From contig NZ_CP014337.1 of assembly GCF_002024805.1 (NCBI RefSeq), positions 2,914,001 through 2,978,000 of the forward strand: a stretch of DNA of 64,000 bases. The letters are read 5' to 3'. The notes under the pieces were generated by a model that searched no databases, was not told the DNA's origin, and saw nothing but the letters and a program-made list of their open reading frames with translations. The DNA is from Elizabethkingia bruuniana (GTDB taxonomy: Bacteria > Bacteroidota > Bacteroidia > Flavobacteriales > Weeksellaceae). Both the position numbers and the translations under genes were made by a program. Positions 1-9,923 of the stretch are shown here, in pieces (the stretch's first letter is position 1; every line of letters starts with the position of its first letter).

Positions 1-735
1 CCTTTCTTATCGGGTATGATTTCTAAAGATGAAATCCTTGTAACTGCATTTGCTAAAAACCCTGTAGTATGGTTCTTCACTTTTGTAAGTGCTGCCATGA
101 CTGCTATCTATATGTTCCGTCTTTTATACCTTACTTTCTTTGGAGAGTTCAGAGGATCAAAAGAACAAGAACATCATTTACATGAAAGTCCGCTGAATAT
201 GACTTTACCACTAATTGTACTGGCTATTCTTTCAGTTGTTGGTGGTTTCTTCAACCTTCCGCACTTTGTTTCTCACGACCATTCCCAAAAACTGGCACAC
301 TGGCTAAACAAAGTAATCATCTCTCCGATCGAACTACCGGAAGTAAGCGTAGCTACAGAATGGATTTTATTAGCCATTACTGTTGCCATGTTCTTTATTG
401 TATGGTTTATTGTAAGAAATACTTATGTAAACAAAAAGAAAATGGCATTACCAGACAGCAAATATGTTGGATGGGAAAGACTTTCTGCTCAGAAGTTAAA
501 AATTGATGAGATTTATAATGCAATGATTGTAAAGCCTATCGAAGGAATGGGTAAAGCAGCATCAATGTTTGATAAAGCTGTACTCGATCGTATTGTAAAC
601 TTTGTTGCAAACGGAGCTGAAGATTCCGGAAAATCTTTCAAGCGCCTTCAGAATGGAAATGTAGAAACTTATGTGCTGATTATGTCATTGGCAGTAGGGA
701 TTATATTAATTGTTAACTTTTTATTGAATTCATAA
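1..735 (+). CDS. nuoL: NADH-quinone oxidoreductase subunit L, C-terminal part
   Basis: This is the C-terminal 244 residues of the NuoL proton-pumping membrane subunit of respiratory complex I. The reading frame is open from base 1, so the 5' end lies outside the window. About four hydrophobic helices are visible (near residues 20-45, 70-90, 115-135 and 222-242). Between the last two lies a hydrophilic stretch that would correspond to the lateral helix and C-terminal anchor of NuoL. The stop codon is one base before the nuoM start, and nuoN follows, which is the standard nuoL-M-N order. The assignment rests on the operon order and the matching C-terminal architecture. The antiporter-like core that would prove it is not in the window. 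Confidence 0.9.
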   Translation, partial: PFLSGMISKDEILVTAFAKNPVVWFFTFVSAAMTAIYMFRLLYLTFFGEFRGSKEQEHHLHESPLNMTLPLIVLAILSVVGGFFNLPHFVSHDHSQKLAHWLNKVIISPIELPEVSVATEWILLAITVAMFFIVWFIVRNTYVNKKKMALPDSKYVGWERLSAQKLKIDEIYNAMIVKPIEGMGKAASMFDKAVLDRIVNFVANGAEDSGKSFKRLQNGNVETYVLIMSLAVGIILIVNFLLNS

Positions 736-736
736 G

Positions 737-2224
737 ATGTTATTAGCACTATTACTAATACCAGTTATTGGATCTGCTCTGGTTTTTGCATGGAAAAGTC
801 CAAGCGCTAAGTACATAGCTTTAGTACTAGCATTTTTAGAAATGGCTTTGTCATTCTATATGCTTTCAGGACTAGACTTTGCGGCAACCATAGACAGCCC
901 GAACTTACAGTATCAAATCAATACCCCGGAATCTTCATTCCTGAAGACTTCTTTACATCTGGGCGTTGATGGTTTGTCCATGCTGTTTATTTTACTAACC
1001 ACTATATTAACCTCATTAATTATACTGTCTTCTTTTAGTCAGACTGTAAAATATAAGAATACTTTCTACGGACTGATCTTATTAATGCAGTTCGGTCTTA
1101 TCGGAGTATTTACTTCATTAGATGGTTTAATGTTCTATGCTTTCTGGGAAGTAACTCTTATCCCGATTTGGTTCATTTGCGGACTATGGGGTCAGGAAGA
1201 TCAGAAGCTTCGTTTCACGACTAAGTTCTTCGTGTATACATTTATCGGTTCGTTATTCATGTTAGGTGGTCTTATCTACGTATACAACCACTCTGCATCT
1301 TTTGCACTACTGGATATGTATAACTCGGATCTTAACGTTACTCAACAGACTATAGTTTTCTGGTTTATTTTTGTAGCATTCGCTGTAAAATTACCAGTAT
1401 TCCCGTTCCATACATGGCAGCCGGATACTTATACTTACTCTCCTACCGAAGGAACAATGCTTCTTTCCGGTATCATGCTGAAAATGGCAATCTTCGGAGT
1501 TTTAAGATATCTTCTTCCGATTGCACCTGGGGCTATTCTGGGAATTTCAGGTCAGATTGTATTAACATTGGCTATTATAGGTATCGTTTACGGTGCATTA
1601 ATCGCTATCGTTAAAAACGATATCAAAAGAATTATCACTTATTCTTCTCTTTCTCACATTGGACTAATCGTAGCGGGTATTTTTGCTTCTGCAATTCTTA
1701 CTCTAAACGGACGCTTCACTACTGAGGGTGCTGAAGGTGCTGTTATACAAGCTTTTGCTCACGGTATCAATATCGTTGGTTTATTCTACTGTGCAGATAT
1801 TTTATACAGAAGATTTAAAACAAGAGACATCAGACAAATGGGTGGACTTGCTAAGGTAGCACCTAAGTTTGCTGTTCTTTTCCTGATCATTGTATTCGGC
1901 TCTATGGCAGTTCCGTTAACTAATGGTTTCATCGGTGAATTCATCTTATTAAAATCTATTTCAGATTATAATACAACAGCGGTTATTATATCAGGTCTTA
2001 CTGTTATACTTTGTGCTGTATACATGCTTAGAATGTACGGAAAAGCAATGTTTGGTAAAGGAGACGAAGTTCTTCTTGCTAACATGAAAGATGTTTCAGG
2101 AGTAGAATTCTCTGTACTGGCTTCGCTGGTTGTATTTGTAATACTTTTCGGGATCTTCCCAAATAGTATTCTGGAGATGGTACATAGTTCGTTGGAGTTT
2201 ATCTTCAAATCAATGAATAATTAA
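737..2224 (+). CDS. nuoM: NADH-quinone oxidoreductase subunit M
   Basis: NuoM is an antiporter-like proton-translocating subunit of complex I in the cytoplasmic membrane. The 495-residue product is almost entirely hydrophobic, consistent with about 14 transmembrane helices and the usual family length. The key helix-5 glutamate is present in FYAFWEVTLIP (E138). The helix-7 lysine is in AVKLPVFPFHTW (K218). A second conserved lysine region follows (IVKNDIKRIITYSS). It starts one base after the nuoL stop and ends 11 bases before nuoN, so the three genes are almost certainly co-transcribed. Nothing looks truncated or unusual. Confidence 0.97.
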   Translation: MLLALLLIPVIGSALVFAWKSPSAKYIALVLAFLEMALSFYMLSGLDFAATIDSPNLQYQINTPESSFLKTSLHLGVDGLSMLFILLTTILTSLIILSSFSQTVKYKNTFYGLILLMQFGLIGVFTSLDGLMFYAFWEVTLIPIWFICGLWGQEDQKLRFTTKFFVYTFIGSLFMLGGLIYVYNHSASFALLDMYNSDLNVTQQTIVFWFIFVAFAVKLPVFPFHTWQPDTYTYSPTEGTMLLSGIMLKMAIFGVLRYLLPIAPGAILGISGQIVLTLAIIGIVYGALIAIVKNDIKRIITYSSLSHIGLIVAGIFASAILTLNGRFTTEGAEGAVIQAFAHGINIVGLFYCADILYRRFKTRDIRQMGGLAKVAPKFAVLFLIIVFGSMAVPLTNGFIGEFILLKSISDYNTTAVIISGLTVILCAVYMLRMYGKAMFGKGDEVLLANMKDVSGVEFSVLASLVVFVILFGIFPNSILEMVHSSLEFIFKSMNN

Positions 2225-2235
2225 TTGAAAGGAAA

Positions 2236-3615
2236 ATGACGGTATTTATTATAATTTTTATAACAGCAGTATTATCGCTTTTTGCCGGGGTATTCAACCA
2301 AAGCAAATTCTCAAGATATATTGGTATTTTAGGGCTTTTAATAGCTTTCTATGTAAGCTATATGCCAGACTGTAGCTTTTTCCTGAAGTACGACAACATG
2401 TACTTGTACGACGGACCAGCAAGACTATTAACACAGATTTCTATTGTTGTTACACTGCTTATCTTCTTCCTTGGAGGATTTGCATTCAACAATCACAGAA
2501 GCCACCAGTCTGAATTATATGCATTAATGCTTTTATCATTATGTGGAGGTATTACATTATTTGGATTCAAAAACCTTGTTACATTATTCTTAGGAATTGA
2601 AATTCTTTCTATTCCTTTATATGTAATGGCAGGAGCTAATAAAACAGATCTTCGCTCTATTGAAGCTTCTATGAAGTATTTCTTAACAGGAGCATTTGCT
2701 ACCGGATTCTTACTTTTCGGTATTGCTATGATCTACGGAAGTACTGGATCATTTGATCTTACAGAGATCCACAAATTCAGTCTTCAGTCAGGAAAAAACC
2801 CAATGTTTATTTTAGGTTTTATCCTTATGCTTTGTGCAATGGCGTTTAAGACTTCTTTAGCACCATTCCATATGTGGAGCCCGGATGTATATCAGGGAGC
2901 ACCTTCTATCATTACTTCTTTTATGGCAACTGTAGTTAAAATTTCAGCTTTCGGTGCACTATTCAAGTTAATGGTTATTGGTTTCGCAGGAACCTATGGT
3001 AACTGGTTAAACATTATGGGAAGCTTTGTAATCATTACATTACTATTGGCTAACTGTATGGGACTTGCTCAGACAAACATGAAGAGAATGCTTGCTTACT
3101 CCAGTGTTTCTCATGCCGGATATATCGGTTTGATATTCTTCGGAATGAATGAAAACTCTTTAGAGAAAATGGCTTTCTATCTTTTAGCATATTCTCTTTC
3201 TACTATTGGTGCTTTCTTAACACTAATTTGGGTAGAAAAAGTAAAAAGAGAAGTATCTTACAATGCATTCAAAGGTCTTGCTAAAACTGAACCTTTACTG
3301 GCTATTGTAGCTACAGTTTCATTATTATCTATGGCTGGTATTCCATTAACGGCAGGTTTCGTTGGGAAATTCAGTTTATTCAGCCAGGCAATGAATGGTG
3401 CTGCATTCTTAGTATTAGTAGCAATCTTGGGTTCTGCATTAAGTATCGCTTACTACCTGAGACCTATTATCGCAATGTTCTTCTTTAAAGAAACAACTTT
3501 CAAAACCAGTGAAAAAGTAAGTCTTACTTACAACATACTGGCAGTAGTTATTACAATTGCAATTATTGTATTAGGAGTTTATCCTGATCTTTTTAATATA
3601 CAGTTTGGAGGATAA
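2236..3615 (+). CDS. nuoN: NADH-quinone oxidoreductase subunit N
   Basis: NuoN is the third antiporter-like membrane subunit of complex I and sits closest to the quinone-site arm. The 459-residue protein is hydrophobic throughout. It carries the family glutamate in FLGIEILSIPLYV, the helix-7 lysine in AMAFKTSLAPFHMW, and the further lysine stretch MKRMLAYSSVSHAGY. The ATG is preceded by an A/G-rich stretch (TTGAAAGGAAA), one of the few Shine-Dalgarno-like sites here. It is the last gene of the nuo operon, since a strong hairpin terminator follows within 25 bases and the next gene is on the other strand. Confidence 0.97.
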   Translation: MTVFIIIFITAVLSLFAGVFNQSKFSRYIGILGLLIAFYVSYMPDCSFFLKYDNMYLYDGPARLLTQISIVVTLLIFFLGGFAFNNHRSHQSELYALMLLSLCGGITLFGFKNLVTLFLGIEILSIPLYVMAGANKTDLRSIEASMKYFLTGAFATGFLLFGIAMIYGSTGSFDLTEIHKFSLQSGKNPMFILGFILMLCAMAFKTSLAPFHMWSPDVYQGAPSIITSFMATVVKISAFGALFKLMVIGFAGTYGNWLNIMGSFVIITLLLANCMGLAQTNMKRMLAYSSVSHAGYIGLIFFGMNENSLEKMAFYLLAYSLSTIGAFLTLIWVEKVKREVSYNAFKGLAKTEPLLAIVATVSLLSMAGIPLTAGFVGKFSLFSQAMNGAAFLVLVAILGSALSIAYYLRPIIAMFFFKETTFKTSEKVSLTYNILAVVITIAIIVLGVYPDLFNIQFGG

Positions 3616-3636
3616 TCAATTCATTCTGATCTAATG

Positions 3637-3670
3637 AAAAAAGCTGTCTTTATAATAAGACAGCTTTTTT
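3637..3670. terminator. Bidirectional intrinsic terminator after nuoN
   Basis: The 13-base stem AAAAAGCTGTCTT / AAGACAGCTTTTT closes a 6-base loop (TATAAT). It has A and T runs on both sides, so it can stop transcription from nuoN on the plus strand and from endOF3 on the minus strand. Confidence 0.9.
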
Positions 3671-3702
3671 ATTTTCCTCTTCTTATAATCATAAACAAGT
3701 AA

Positions 3703-3788
3703 GGCTTCAGAAATTCTGAAGCCCTACTCTATTAACAAACTCACGAATTATTGTGTCGGTTATATTAGGTTAGCCTATTTGGCTAACC
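3703..3788. repeat. Two short perfect hairpins downstream of endOF3
   Basis: Two inverted repeats lie between the endOF3 stop and the bidirectional terminator. GGCTTCAGA/TCTGAAGCC spans 3703-3723 and GGTTAGCC/GGCTAACC with a 5-base loop spans 3768-3788. Neither is followed by a clear T-run on the minus strand. They are better described as 3'-UTR stem-loops that may protect the endOF3 transcript than as terminators. Confidence 0.55.
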
Positions 3789-3808
3789 ATTGATTTTATT
3801 TATGAATA

Positions 3809-4807
<999 letters not shown>

Positions 4808-4835
4808 TTATTTAATAATTAGTGTTACAATAGAA

Positions 4836-4905
4836 ACCAACCCGTACTGCAATGAAAATAATTCAATGCAAAAATTTTTGAAAAAAGTATTGTTCCGGGG
4901 TTGGT
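4836..4905 (-). repeat. Inverted repeat between endOF2 and endOF3
   Basis: ACCAACCC (4836-4843) and GGGTTGGT (4898-4905) form a perfect 8-base stem around an A/T-rich 54-base interior that itself holds an AAAAATTTTT palindrome. It fills most of the endOF2-endOF3 gap. It could be a weak terminator or an RNA-processing stem, but no function can be shown from sequence. Confidence 0.35.
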
Positions 4906-4915
4906 ATAAAATTTA

Positions 4916-5923
4916 TTAAGGATTCATAATTTTGATGAGATCCTTTGTTACTCTGAAGTTAGGTGCACGAAGCGTGTTGTCATTAGAAGACGTTAGTGGT
5001 GCATCTCTTTCTATAGCATAAGAGAATACTCCGCCTTTCTTACCTGTTGCAGGCTGCCAACGGGCATAATCGTATGCACGGCCTGTTCCGTTCTGAGGAT
5101 ATCTTACATCATTCCAGTAATTTCCAGGATATCCATTTTCTTCATAGAAAGAAAAACCGGGTAAAAACTGTTTCATGCTGATATATGGTGCATAAAGTCC
5201 GGAGACTGTTGTAAGATTAGTCGTACTTCTTCCGTATGCCTGAAGGAATACATAGTTGTATCGGGGAGCTGTCTGAATAAAGAAATTAGTAGGATTCTGA
5301 TTGGTATCGTATACAAATGTTTTTCCAGTACCCGATTTAGGGCCAAAATATTTAGACAATGCTTTGGTTGCCGCAACAAATTTAGTCAGCGTTGCTCCGC
5401 TTGGGCTACTTTCTATATCAATATCGATTCCATCCAGGTTATACTCTCCTACCCATTTATCATAAATGCCTTTGGCCCATGAAGAATAACCTATAGAGTC
5501 TTGTCCTCCCGTAGTTGTCGCACTGTTCAGATCTCCTAATGTTATAATAACTTTAGTTCCTCGTTTATGTAGATAAGGAACATAATTAGTTTTCAAGGTA
5601 TTCCAATATGCATTTTCCGGAGGTGTATAATCCGGAAATACCATTACCATATCCAGGCTGTCCGGCAGCCATCTCATACTCGGAAGATTTCCACTTGCTG
5701 TAGCACTGTCTCGCCATGTTCTGTAATAACCAGCCGAAATCTGGTGATCACTGTTTTTGTAAGCAATAAGATTGCTTAGATTAACTGCTGATACTGTAAC
5801 GCCGGATTTCTGTGCAATGGCATCCTTAGTTACTGACAGATCTTGTTCGCTTCTTGTACATTTGATAAATAACATTATAACCACAGAAAGGCATAATGCA
5901 AAAGAAAAATTTGCGGTTTTCAT
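4916..5923 (-). CDS. endOF2: Endoglycosidase F2 (endo-beta-N-acetylglucosaminidase, GH18)
   Basis: This enzyme hydrolyses the GlcNAc-GlcNAc bond of N-glycans. Endo F2 is known to act mainly on biantennary complex chains. The precursor is 335 residues: a 45-residue leader, then a 290-residue mature part beginning AVNLSNLIAY, in agreement with the E. meningoseptica enzyme as I remember it. The GH18 motif DGIDIDIE ends in the catalytic Glu (precursor 171, mature 126). Three Asp-Ser sites used for flavobacterial O-glycosylation are visible (Ser73, Ser89, Ser143). The leader has a basic start, a hydrophobic core and Cys22 in a poor lipobox. It is upstream of endOF3 on the same strand, after a 489-base AT-rich intergenic region that should hold its promoter. 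Confidence 0.95.
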   Translation of the reverse strand: MKTANFSFALCLSVVIMLFIKCTRSEQDLSVTKDAIAQKSGVTVSAVNLSNLIAYKNSDHQISAGYYRTWRDSATASGNLPSMRWLPDSLDMVMVFPDYTPPENAYWNTLKTNYVPYLHKRGTKVIITLGDLNSATTTGGQDSIGYSSWAKGIYDKWVGEYNLDGIDIDIESSPSGATLTKFVAATKALSKYFGPKSGTGKTFVYDTNQNPTNFFIQTAPRYNYVFLQAYGRSTTNLTTVSGLYAPYISMKQFLPGFSFYEENGYPGNYWNDVRYPQNGTGRAYDYARWQPATGKKGGVFSYAIERDAPLTSSNDNTLRAPNFRVTKDLIKIMNP

Positions 5924-6398
5924 CTAATTAATTTTTGTGATTTAGTTTTTTATAAAATTAAATAAAAATTATTAAAAACAAATATTTTTTATTTTTTTCA
6001 TTATTAATCAATGAAAATATTTGTAAAACCGCACAACAAAAGACTTTTAACCTAGTATTAATACAATAAATATTTTTCTAAAAGGATTCCGGACAGAAAA
6101 AAACAATGCAAAATATTATCAAACAAGAAGATATTACCCGATTTAAAATATTTTTATAACATTAAAACTAAAAAATATATAAAACAAGTCCGGAGGCTGG
6201 TTATTTTCTCTCCAGTCGATTTATAATTCCAGATTATTTTCCTGAATTATGTATGCTTGCCAAGGTTTCAAATAAAGCAAATTAGCTTATAAATCACTGA
6301 TACCTACAGGGCTTGTAATTGAATTGCAAATGCTTTTATCTATAACATAATTCCCGAATTTAAACAAGCGTTTAGTTCCTAAATTACCTATTATTGTT
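5924..6398. other. AT-rich divergent intergenic region without genes
   Basis: This stretch separates endOF2 (minus) from the GAF-like gene (plus). It is strongly AT-rich and I see no credible reading frame. A near-consensus minus-strand promoter for endOF2 may be read as AATATTTG (5979-5986) with an upstream TTG about 22 bases away (near 6009), but its first base departs from TAnnTTTG. The rest shows only A/T runs and nothing I can assign. Confidence 0.5.
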
Positions 6399-6406
6399 TA
6401 AATTTG
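6399..6406 (+). promoter_or_regulatory. -7 promoter box of the GAF-like gene
   Basis: TAAATTTG is an exact match to the Bacteroidota -7 consensus TAnnTTTG and ends 7 bases before the ATG at 6413. A -33 element is weak (TTTAG at 6371). The box overlaps an in-frame TTG at 6404, which argues for the ATG as the true start and for a nearly leaderless mRNA. Confidence 0.6.
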
Positions 6407-6412
6407 CATGCT

Positions 6413-8734
6413 ATGCTTCAGGAAAGAGAATCACCTTTTATACTGCGTATTGCATTTCATAAATATATTGAGGTGCTGGAAAAAATACGGGATCAGGATT
6501 CGGAATCTTACAGATCCGAATACGCCCGTGCGCTTTTAGAAAAGGTAGATAAAGTTCCTGAACTCAGAGAAGGTTTCGATGACATAGATGTTATTCGTAA
6601 TAATGAAGAACTCATACACCAGCTCCTTGCCGATCTATTCCCGACAGCTTTAACCAATAATGAAATAAAAGCAGCCAGTATTCCTTTCTTCAATCTTACA
6701 TTTAATTACACAGAAAGGTTTAAGAAACTACTGTCAGATGCCGGACAAAGTTTTGAAATCAAAATAAGAGATTTAGATGATGACTATTTCTATATTATGA
6801 ATTGTGTTGTGATTATTCATACTTATTTTAAAAGAGAAATTAAAACATCAACTCCTTTATATTTTGATATCCCTGATAAACAAGGAATTGTAAGACACTA
6901 TCGTCTAACCATAAATGCTGATTTCACCGAAACTATTCCTACAGAAAAAGCACATTTTCTAAATGATGATGAAATAGAGCTTCTTCTGGACAACTATGAA
7001 AATATAGATCTCTGGAAAACCAAATTCCCTCCCGGCAGCTGGATACTGAAAGGCTTCTTTATTATTAGCCTGACAGATGTAACGCCAGATTTCTCTCTTT
7101 CCGAGTTAAAGTCGAATCTGCTGAGTATAGATCCAGAAACAGGAGCCTTGGACAATAGTTTCGAACCTATTCTGCGTTCTTATTTTGAGATTCCGGATCT
7201 TCGTACCGGGTTCATGTTCTTTAATCATGAACAAAACAGACTCGAAAAATTGCAAAACAATCGTGCACTTTTCTCCAGCTCTATTTTAGAATTTCTTTAT
7301 GATAAACTGGGCTTCGATGCAATTGGTAAAGAAGCTTATGAGGCGTTGGCACAAAGTAATAAACCTATTGTTGTTTCTGATGTTTACAAATATGCCGATT
7401 CAGAAAAATTTCAGTTTATCTCCAGTTATTTCATAGAGCATAATGTACATAGTTTCATTATGATTCCTGTGGTAAAGGACAATCAGCTACTCGCTATTCT
7501 GGAGATGTCATCTGGTATTAAAGGTGCATTTAACAGTCTGAAAGTAAAAAAACTGGACTTTATTACTCCTTTCTTATTATTTTCTATCAGTAGATTTCAT
7601 TATGAATGGCAAACAAAACTGGATGCTATCATTCAGCAGGAATATACTTCCCTTCACCCGAGTGTTGCCTGGAAATTCCGTAATGAAGCACAAAATGCGT
7701 TCTTTGGAAACTTCCGAAATGAGGAATATAGTCTGAAAGAAATATCTTTTGATCATGTTTATCCTTTATACGGACAAACAGACATCAAATCTTCTTCCAG
7801 TATACGGAGCAAGGCTCAGCAGGAAGATCTTCTGGAGCAACTGAACAGACTTATCTCTATTTATGAAAATCTGAAAGATGAAAAAGCTGTCAATGAGAAA
7901 ATTTTATTTGGGCTAAAAATTCTTGCAGAGGAGGTTGAAATAGGATTAAAAACAGATACAGAGCAGAGAGTTATACGTTTTCTGGCCAACAAAGTACATC
8001 TTGAACTGGAAGGAAATGATGCTCCTGAGATAAAAAATTATTTCAGCCTGTTGGATTCCAACGGACAACTTCTTTATAAAAGAAGAAAGGCCTTTGACGA
8101 AACAGTTAGTGCTGTTAATAAAAATTTTGCCAGTCTTCTGGAAAAAAGAGAACAGGAAGCTCAGCTTATTTTCCCACACTATTTTGAACTTTTCAAAACC
8201 GATGGTGTAGAACATAATATATATGTAGGACAATCCATAAGCCCTACACAACATTATTCCAAAGAAATTTTGCATCAGTTAAGATATTGGCAATTGGAAA
8301 CATTATGTGAAATGGAATTGTCCCATGAATCTATAAAATCCTGTCTGCCTTATAATCTGGATGTACATTCTCTTATACTGGTATTCAACGTTTCATTATC
8401 TATACGCTTCCGTATGGACGAAAAACATTTTGATGTAGACGGTGCATACAATTCGCGTTACGAAGTCATCAAGAAACGTATTGACAAAGCTTATATTAAA
8501 AATACAACCGAAAGAATTACACAGCCCGGAAAAATCTGTATTGTATATTCTTCTAGCGAGGATGAAAAGGAATACTATTCCTATATACAAAGACTACAGG
8601 AAAAAGGATACCTTACTTCCCAGATTGAAAAACTGGAAGTAGAAGAGCTACCGGGAGCAAGTGGACTAAAAGCACTACGGGTAGGTCTTAACAGAAATAA
8701 GGTTGTAGAAATGACTTGTCAGCTTCCGGATTAA
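6413..8734 (+). CDS. GAF-domain-like cytosolic protein of unknown function
   Basis: This is a soluble protein of 773 residues with no signal peptide or membrane segment. Roughly residues 264-400 look like a GAF sensor domain: alternating strands and helices, a segment reading SFIMIPVVKDNQLLAILEM, then a helix. The N-terminal 260 and C-terminal 370 residues are unassigned. The C-terminal part is rich in helices and charged residues. An in-frame TTG nine bases upstream coincides with the promoter box, so I use the ATG. Its stop codon overlaps the stop of the convergent HD-PycTM gene in the shared bases TTAA. The GAF ligand and the partner are unknown. I recall similar large proteins in other Flavobacteriia but cannot name a function. 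Confidence 0.8.
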   Translation: MLQERESPFILRIAFHKYIEVLEKIRDQDSESYRSEYARALLEKVDKVPELREGFDDIDVIRNNEELIHQLLADLFPTALTNNEIKAASIPFFNLTFNYTERFKKLLSDAGQSFEIKIRDLDDDYFYIMNCVVIIHTYFKREIKTSTPLYFDIPDKQGIVRHYRLTINADFTETIPTEKAHFLNDDEIELLLDNYENIDLWKTKFPPGSWILKGFFIISLTDVTPDFSLSELKSNLLSIDPETGALDNSFEPILRSYFEIPDLRTGFMFFNHEQNRLEKLQNNRALFSSSILEFLYDKLGFDAIGKEAYEALAQSNKPIVVSDVYKYADSEKFQFISSYFIEHNVHSFIMIPVVKDNQLLAILEMSSGIKGAFNSLKVKKLDFITPFLLFSISRFHYEWQTKLDAIIQQEYTSLHPSVAWKFRNEAQNAFFGNFRNEEYSLKEISFDHVYPLYGQTDIKSSSSIRSKAQQEDLLEQLNRLISIYENLKDEKAVNEKILFGLKILAEEVEIGLKTDTEQRVIRFLANKVHLELEGNDAPEIKNYFSLLDSNGQLLYKRRKAFDETVSAVNKNFASLLEKREQEAQLIFPHYFELFKTDGVEHNIYVGQSISPTQHYSKEILHQLRYWQLETLCEMELSHESIKSCLPYNLDVHSLILVFNVSLSIRFRMDEKHFDVDGAYNSRYEVIKKRIDKAYIKNTTERITQPGKICIVYSSSEDEKEYYSYIQRLQEKGYLTSQIEKLEVEELPGASGLKALRVGLNRNKVVEMTCQLPD

Positions 8735-9897
8735 CTCGTCCAGAAGGCAAAAACAAAAGCGATAACAGAAACAATAATTCCAACCATAAAAATCTGGTAG
8801 GTAATACTAAGCAATCTGTATTTTCTGTTTAAAACAACTCCCAGGTAATACAAATCTCTGATCATAGAATCATACAGATAGTCGCGATCTTCCATCATTT
8901 CCCGTACAGCTGGTGTGTAATCATCCAGATTCATTTTGTAAAAGTTACCAAAGAACAGAAGATTCACCTTTCTGTTTTTCAGATCTTCCTTCGTAAACTC
9001 GCCACTGGTAACCTTAGGCTTTGTAGAAAGTATTGCGAATATAATTGTGATAACGCTAAACAGCAGCATAATAAAGGTTGGCATCACTAAATACTCATTC
9101 TTCTCAGATCCCAGCTTGGGCAAGAGTGTAGACAACGCTATAGAAATAATAATAGCATTTACGGAGAGTAATATATTAGCTTTACTGTCCGCAATATCAC
9201 TAAGCCTTGTATGATTGCTCAGTGTAATTCTGAACATTGTATCTATACTTCTGTCTGCTTTAGCTTCCTTTTTAGGTTCTTTTTTATTTTTATCTTTCTT
9301 TATATTTTCCTGCTCCTGTAACATATTTTCAATCTTCTGAAGGTTTTTTTCTTTTATAGGGTTCCAATTCTGCTTTGCATAATCTGTATTGAACTGATGA
9401 AACCTGAAAAAACGTAAATTATCTAAATTCCATTTCTTTTTACTGAAGTTTTTCCCCAACGTTTGCTCCCATTCTTTTCTTAGATTATCCGAATAAGTGA
9501 AATAATCTTCACTTGCCAGATGACTGCTATCTGCATCACGGATAATATTTTCAATTCTATTATCTGGTTTACAACAGATTTTTGTGGACATAATCAGTTC
9601 CTTCACCCTCCGGATAAAGTCTTCGTTTACGCCCTCTGCTTTTAAAAATTCTTCTGCAATCTCACAACTTTTTTCCTCATGCAGCATAATATCTTCTGTA
9701 TAGCCGCTGTCGTGAAACCAGCATGCAACCAACAATATTTCTTTCTCTTCTTCATTCAGATTATCCGCATTGGCAAGAATATCAGCATTTGCAACAACTT
9801 CCTGCGTATGCTTATAATTATGATAAAGAAATGCCGGAGATAACTTATCTTTGAATAAGTTTTCGATAAAGAAACCTGCTTTTTGAACTAGAGTCAT
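8731..9897 (-). CDS. HD-domain phosphohydrolase fused to a Pycsar-effector-like (PycTM) membrane domain
   Basis: The N-terminal ~190 residues form an HD-type metal-dependent phosphohydrolase. The ligands are visible: H30 in YKHT, H62-D63 in CWFHDSGY, and D121 or D123 in IRDADSSH. A lysine/glutamate-rich linker (about 195-215) leads to a C-terminal region with three hydrophobic segments (about 240-262, 272-293 and 362-386). The preceding segment RITLSNHTRLSDIADSKAN resembles the PycTM/DUF5706 family of Pycsar antiphage effectors. Family knowledge suggests a membrane protein with a nucleotide-cleaving cytosolic domain. No pyrimidine cyclase gene is adjacent, so it is not a recognisable Pycsar operon. 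Its start lies 26 bases from the divergent gene at 9924, and its 3' end overlaps the GAF-like gene. Confidence 0.82.
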   Translation of the reverse strand: MTLVQKAGFFIENLFKDKLSPAFLYHNYKHTQEVVANADILANADNLNEEEKEILLVACWFHDSGYTEDIMLHEEKSCEIAEEFLKAEGVNEDFIRRVKELIMSTKICCKPDNRIENIIRDADSSHLASEDYFTYSDNLRKEWEQTLGKNFSKKKWNLDNLRFFRFHQFNTDYAKQNWNPIKEKNLQKIENMLQEQENIKKDKNKKEPKKEAKADRSIDTMFRITLSNHTRLSDIADSKANILLSVNAIIISIALSTLLPKLGSEKNEYLVMPTFIMLLFSVITIIFAILSTKPKVTSGEFTKEDLKNRKVNLLFFGNFYKMNLDDYTPAVREMMEDRDYLYDSMIRDLYYLGVVLNRKYRLLSITYQIFMVGIIVSVIAFVFAFWTS

Positions 9898-9923
9898 TTT
9901 GTCGAATTTGATTAGATAAAATT

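Noticed and set aside
6404-6412. TTG start for the GAF-like gene
   Set aside because: It overlaps the -7 promoter box; the ATG at 6413 is a better start.
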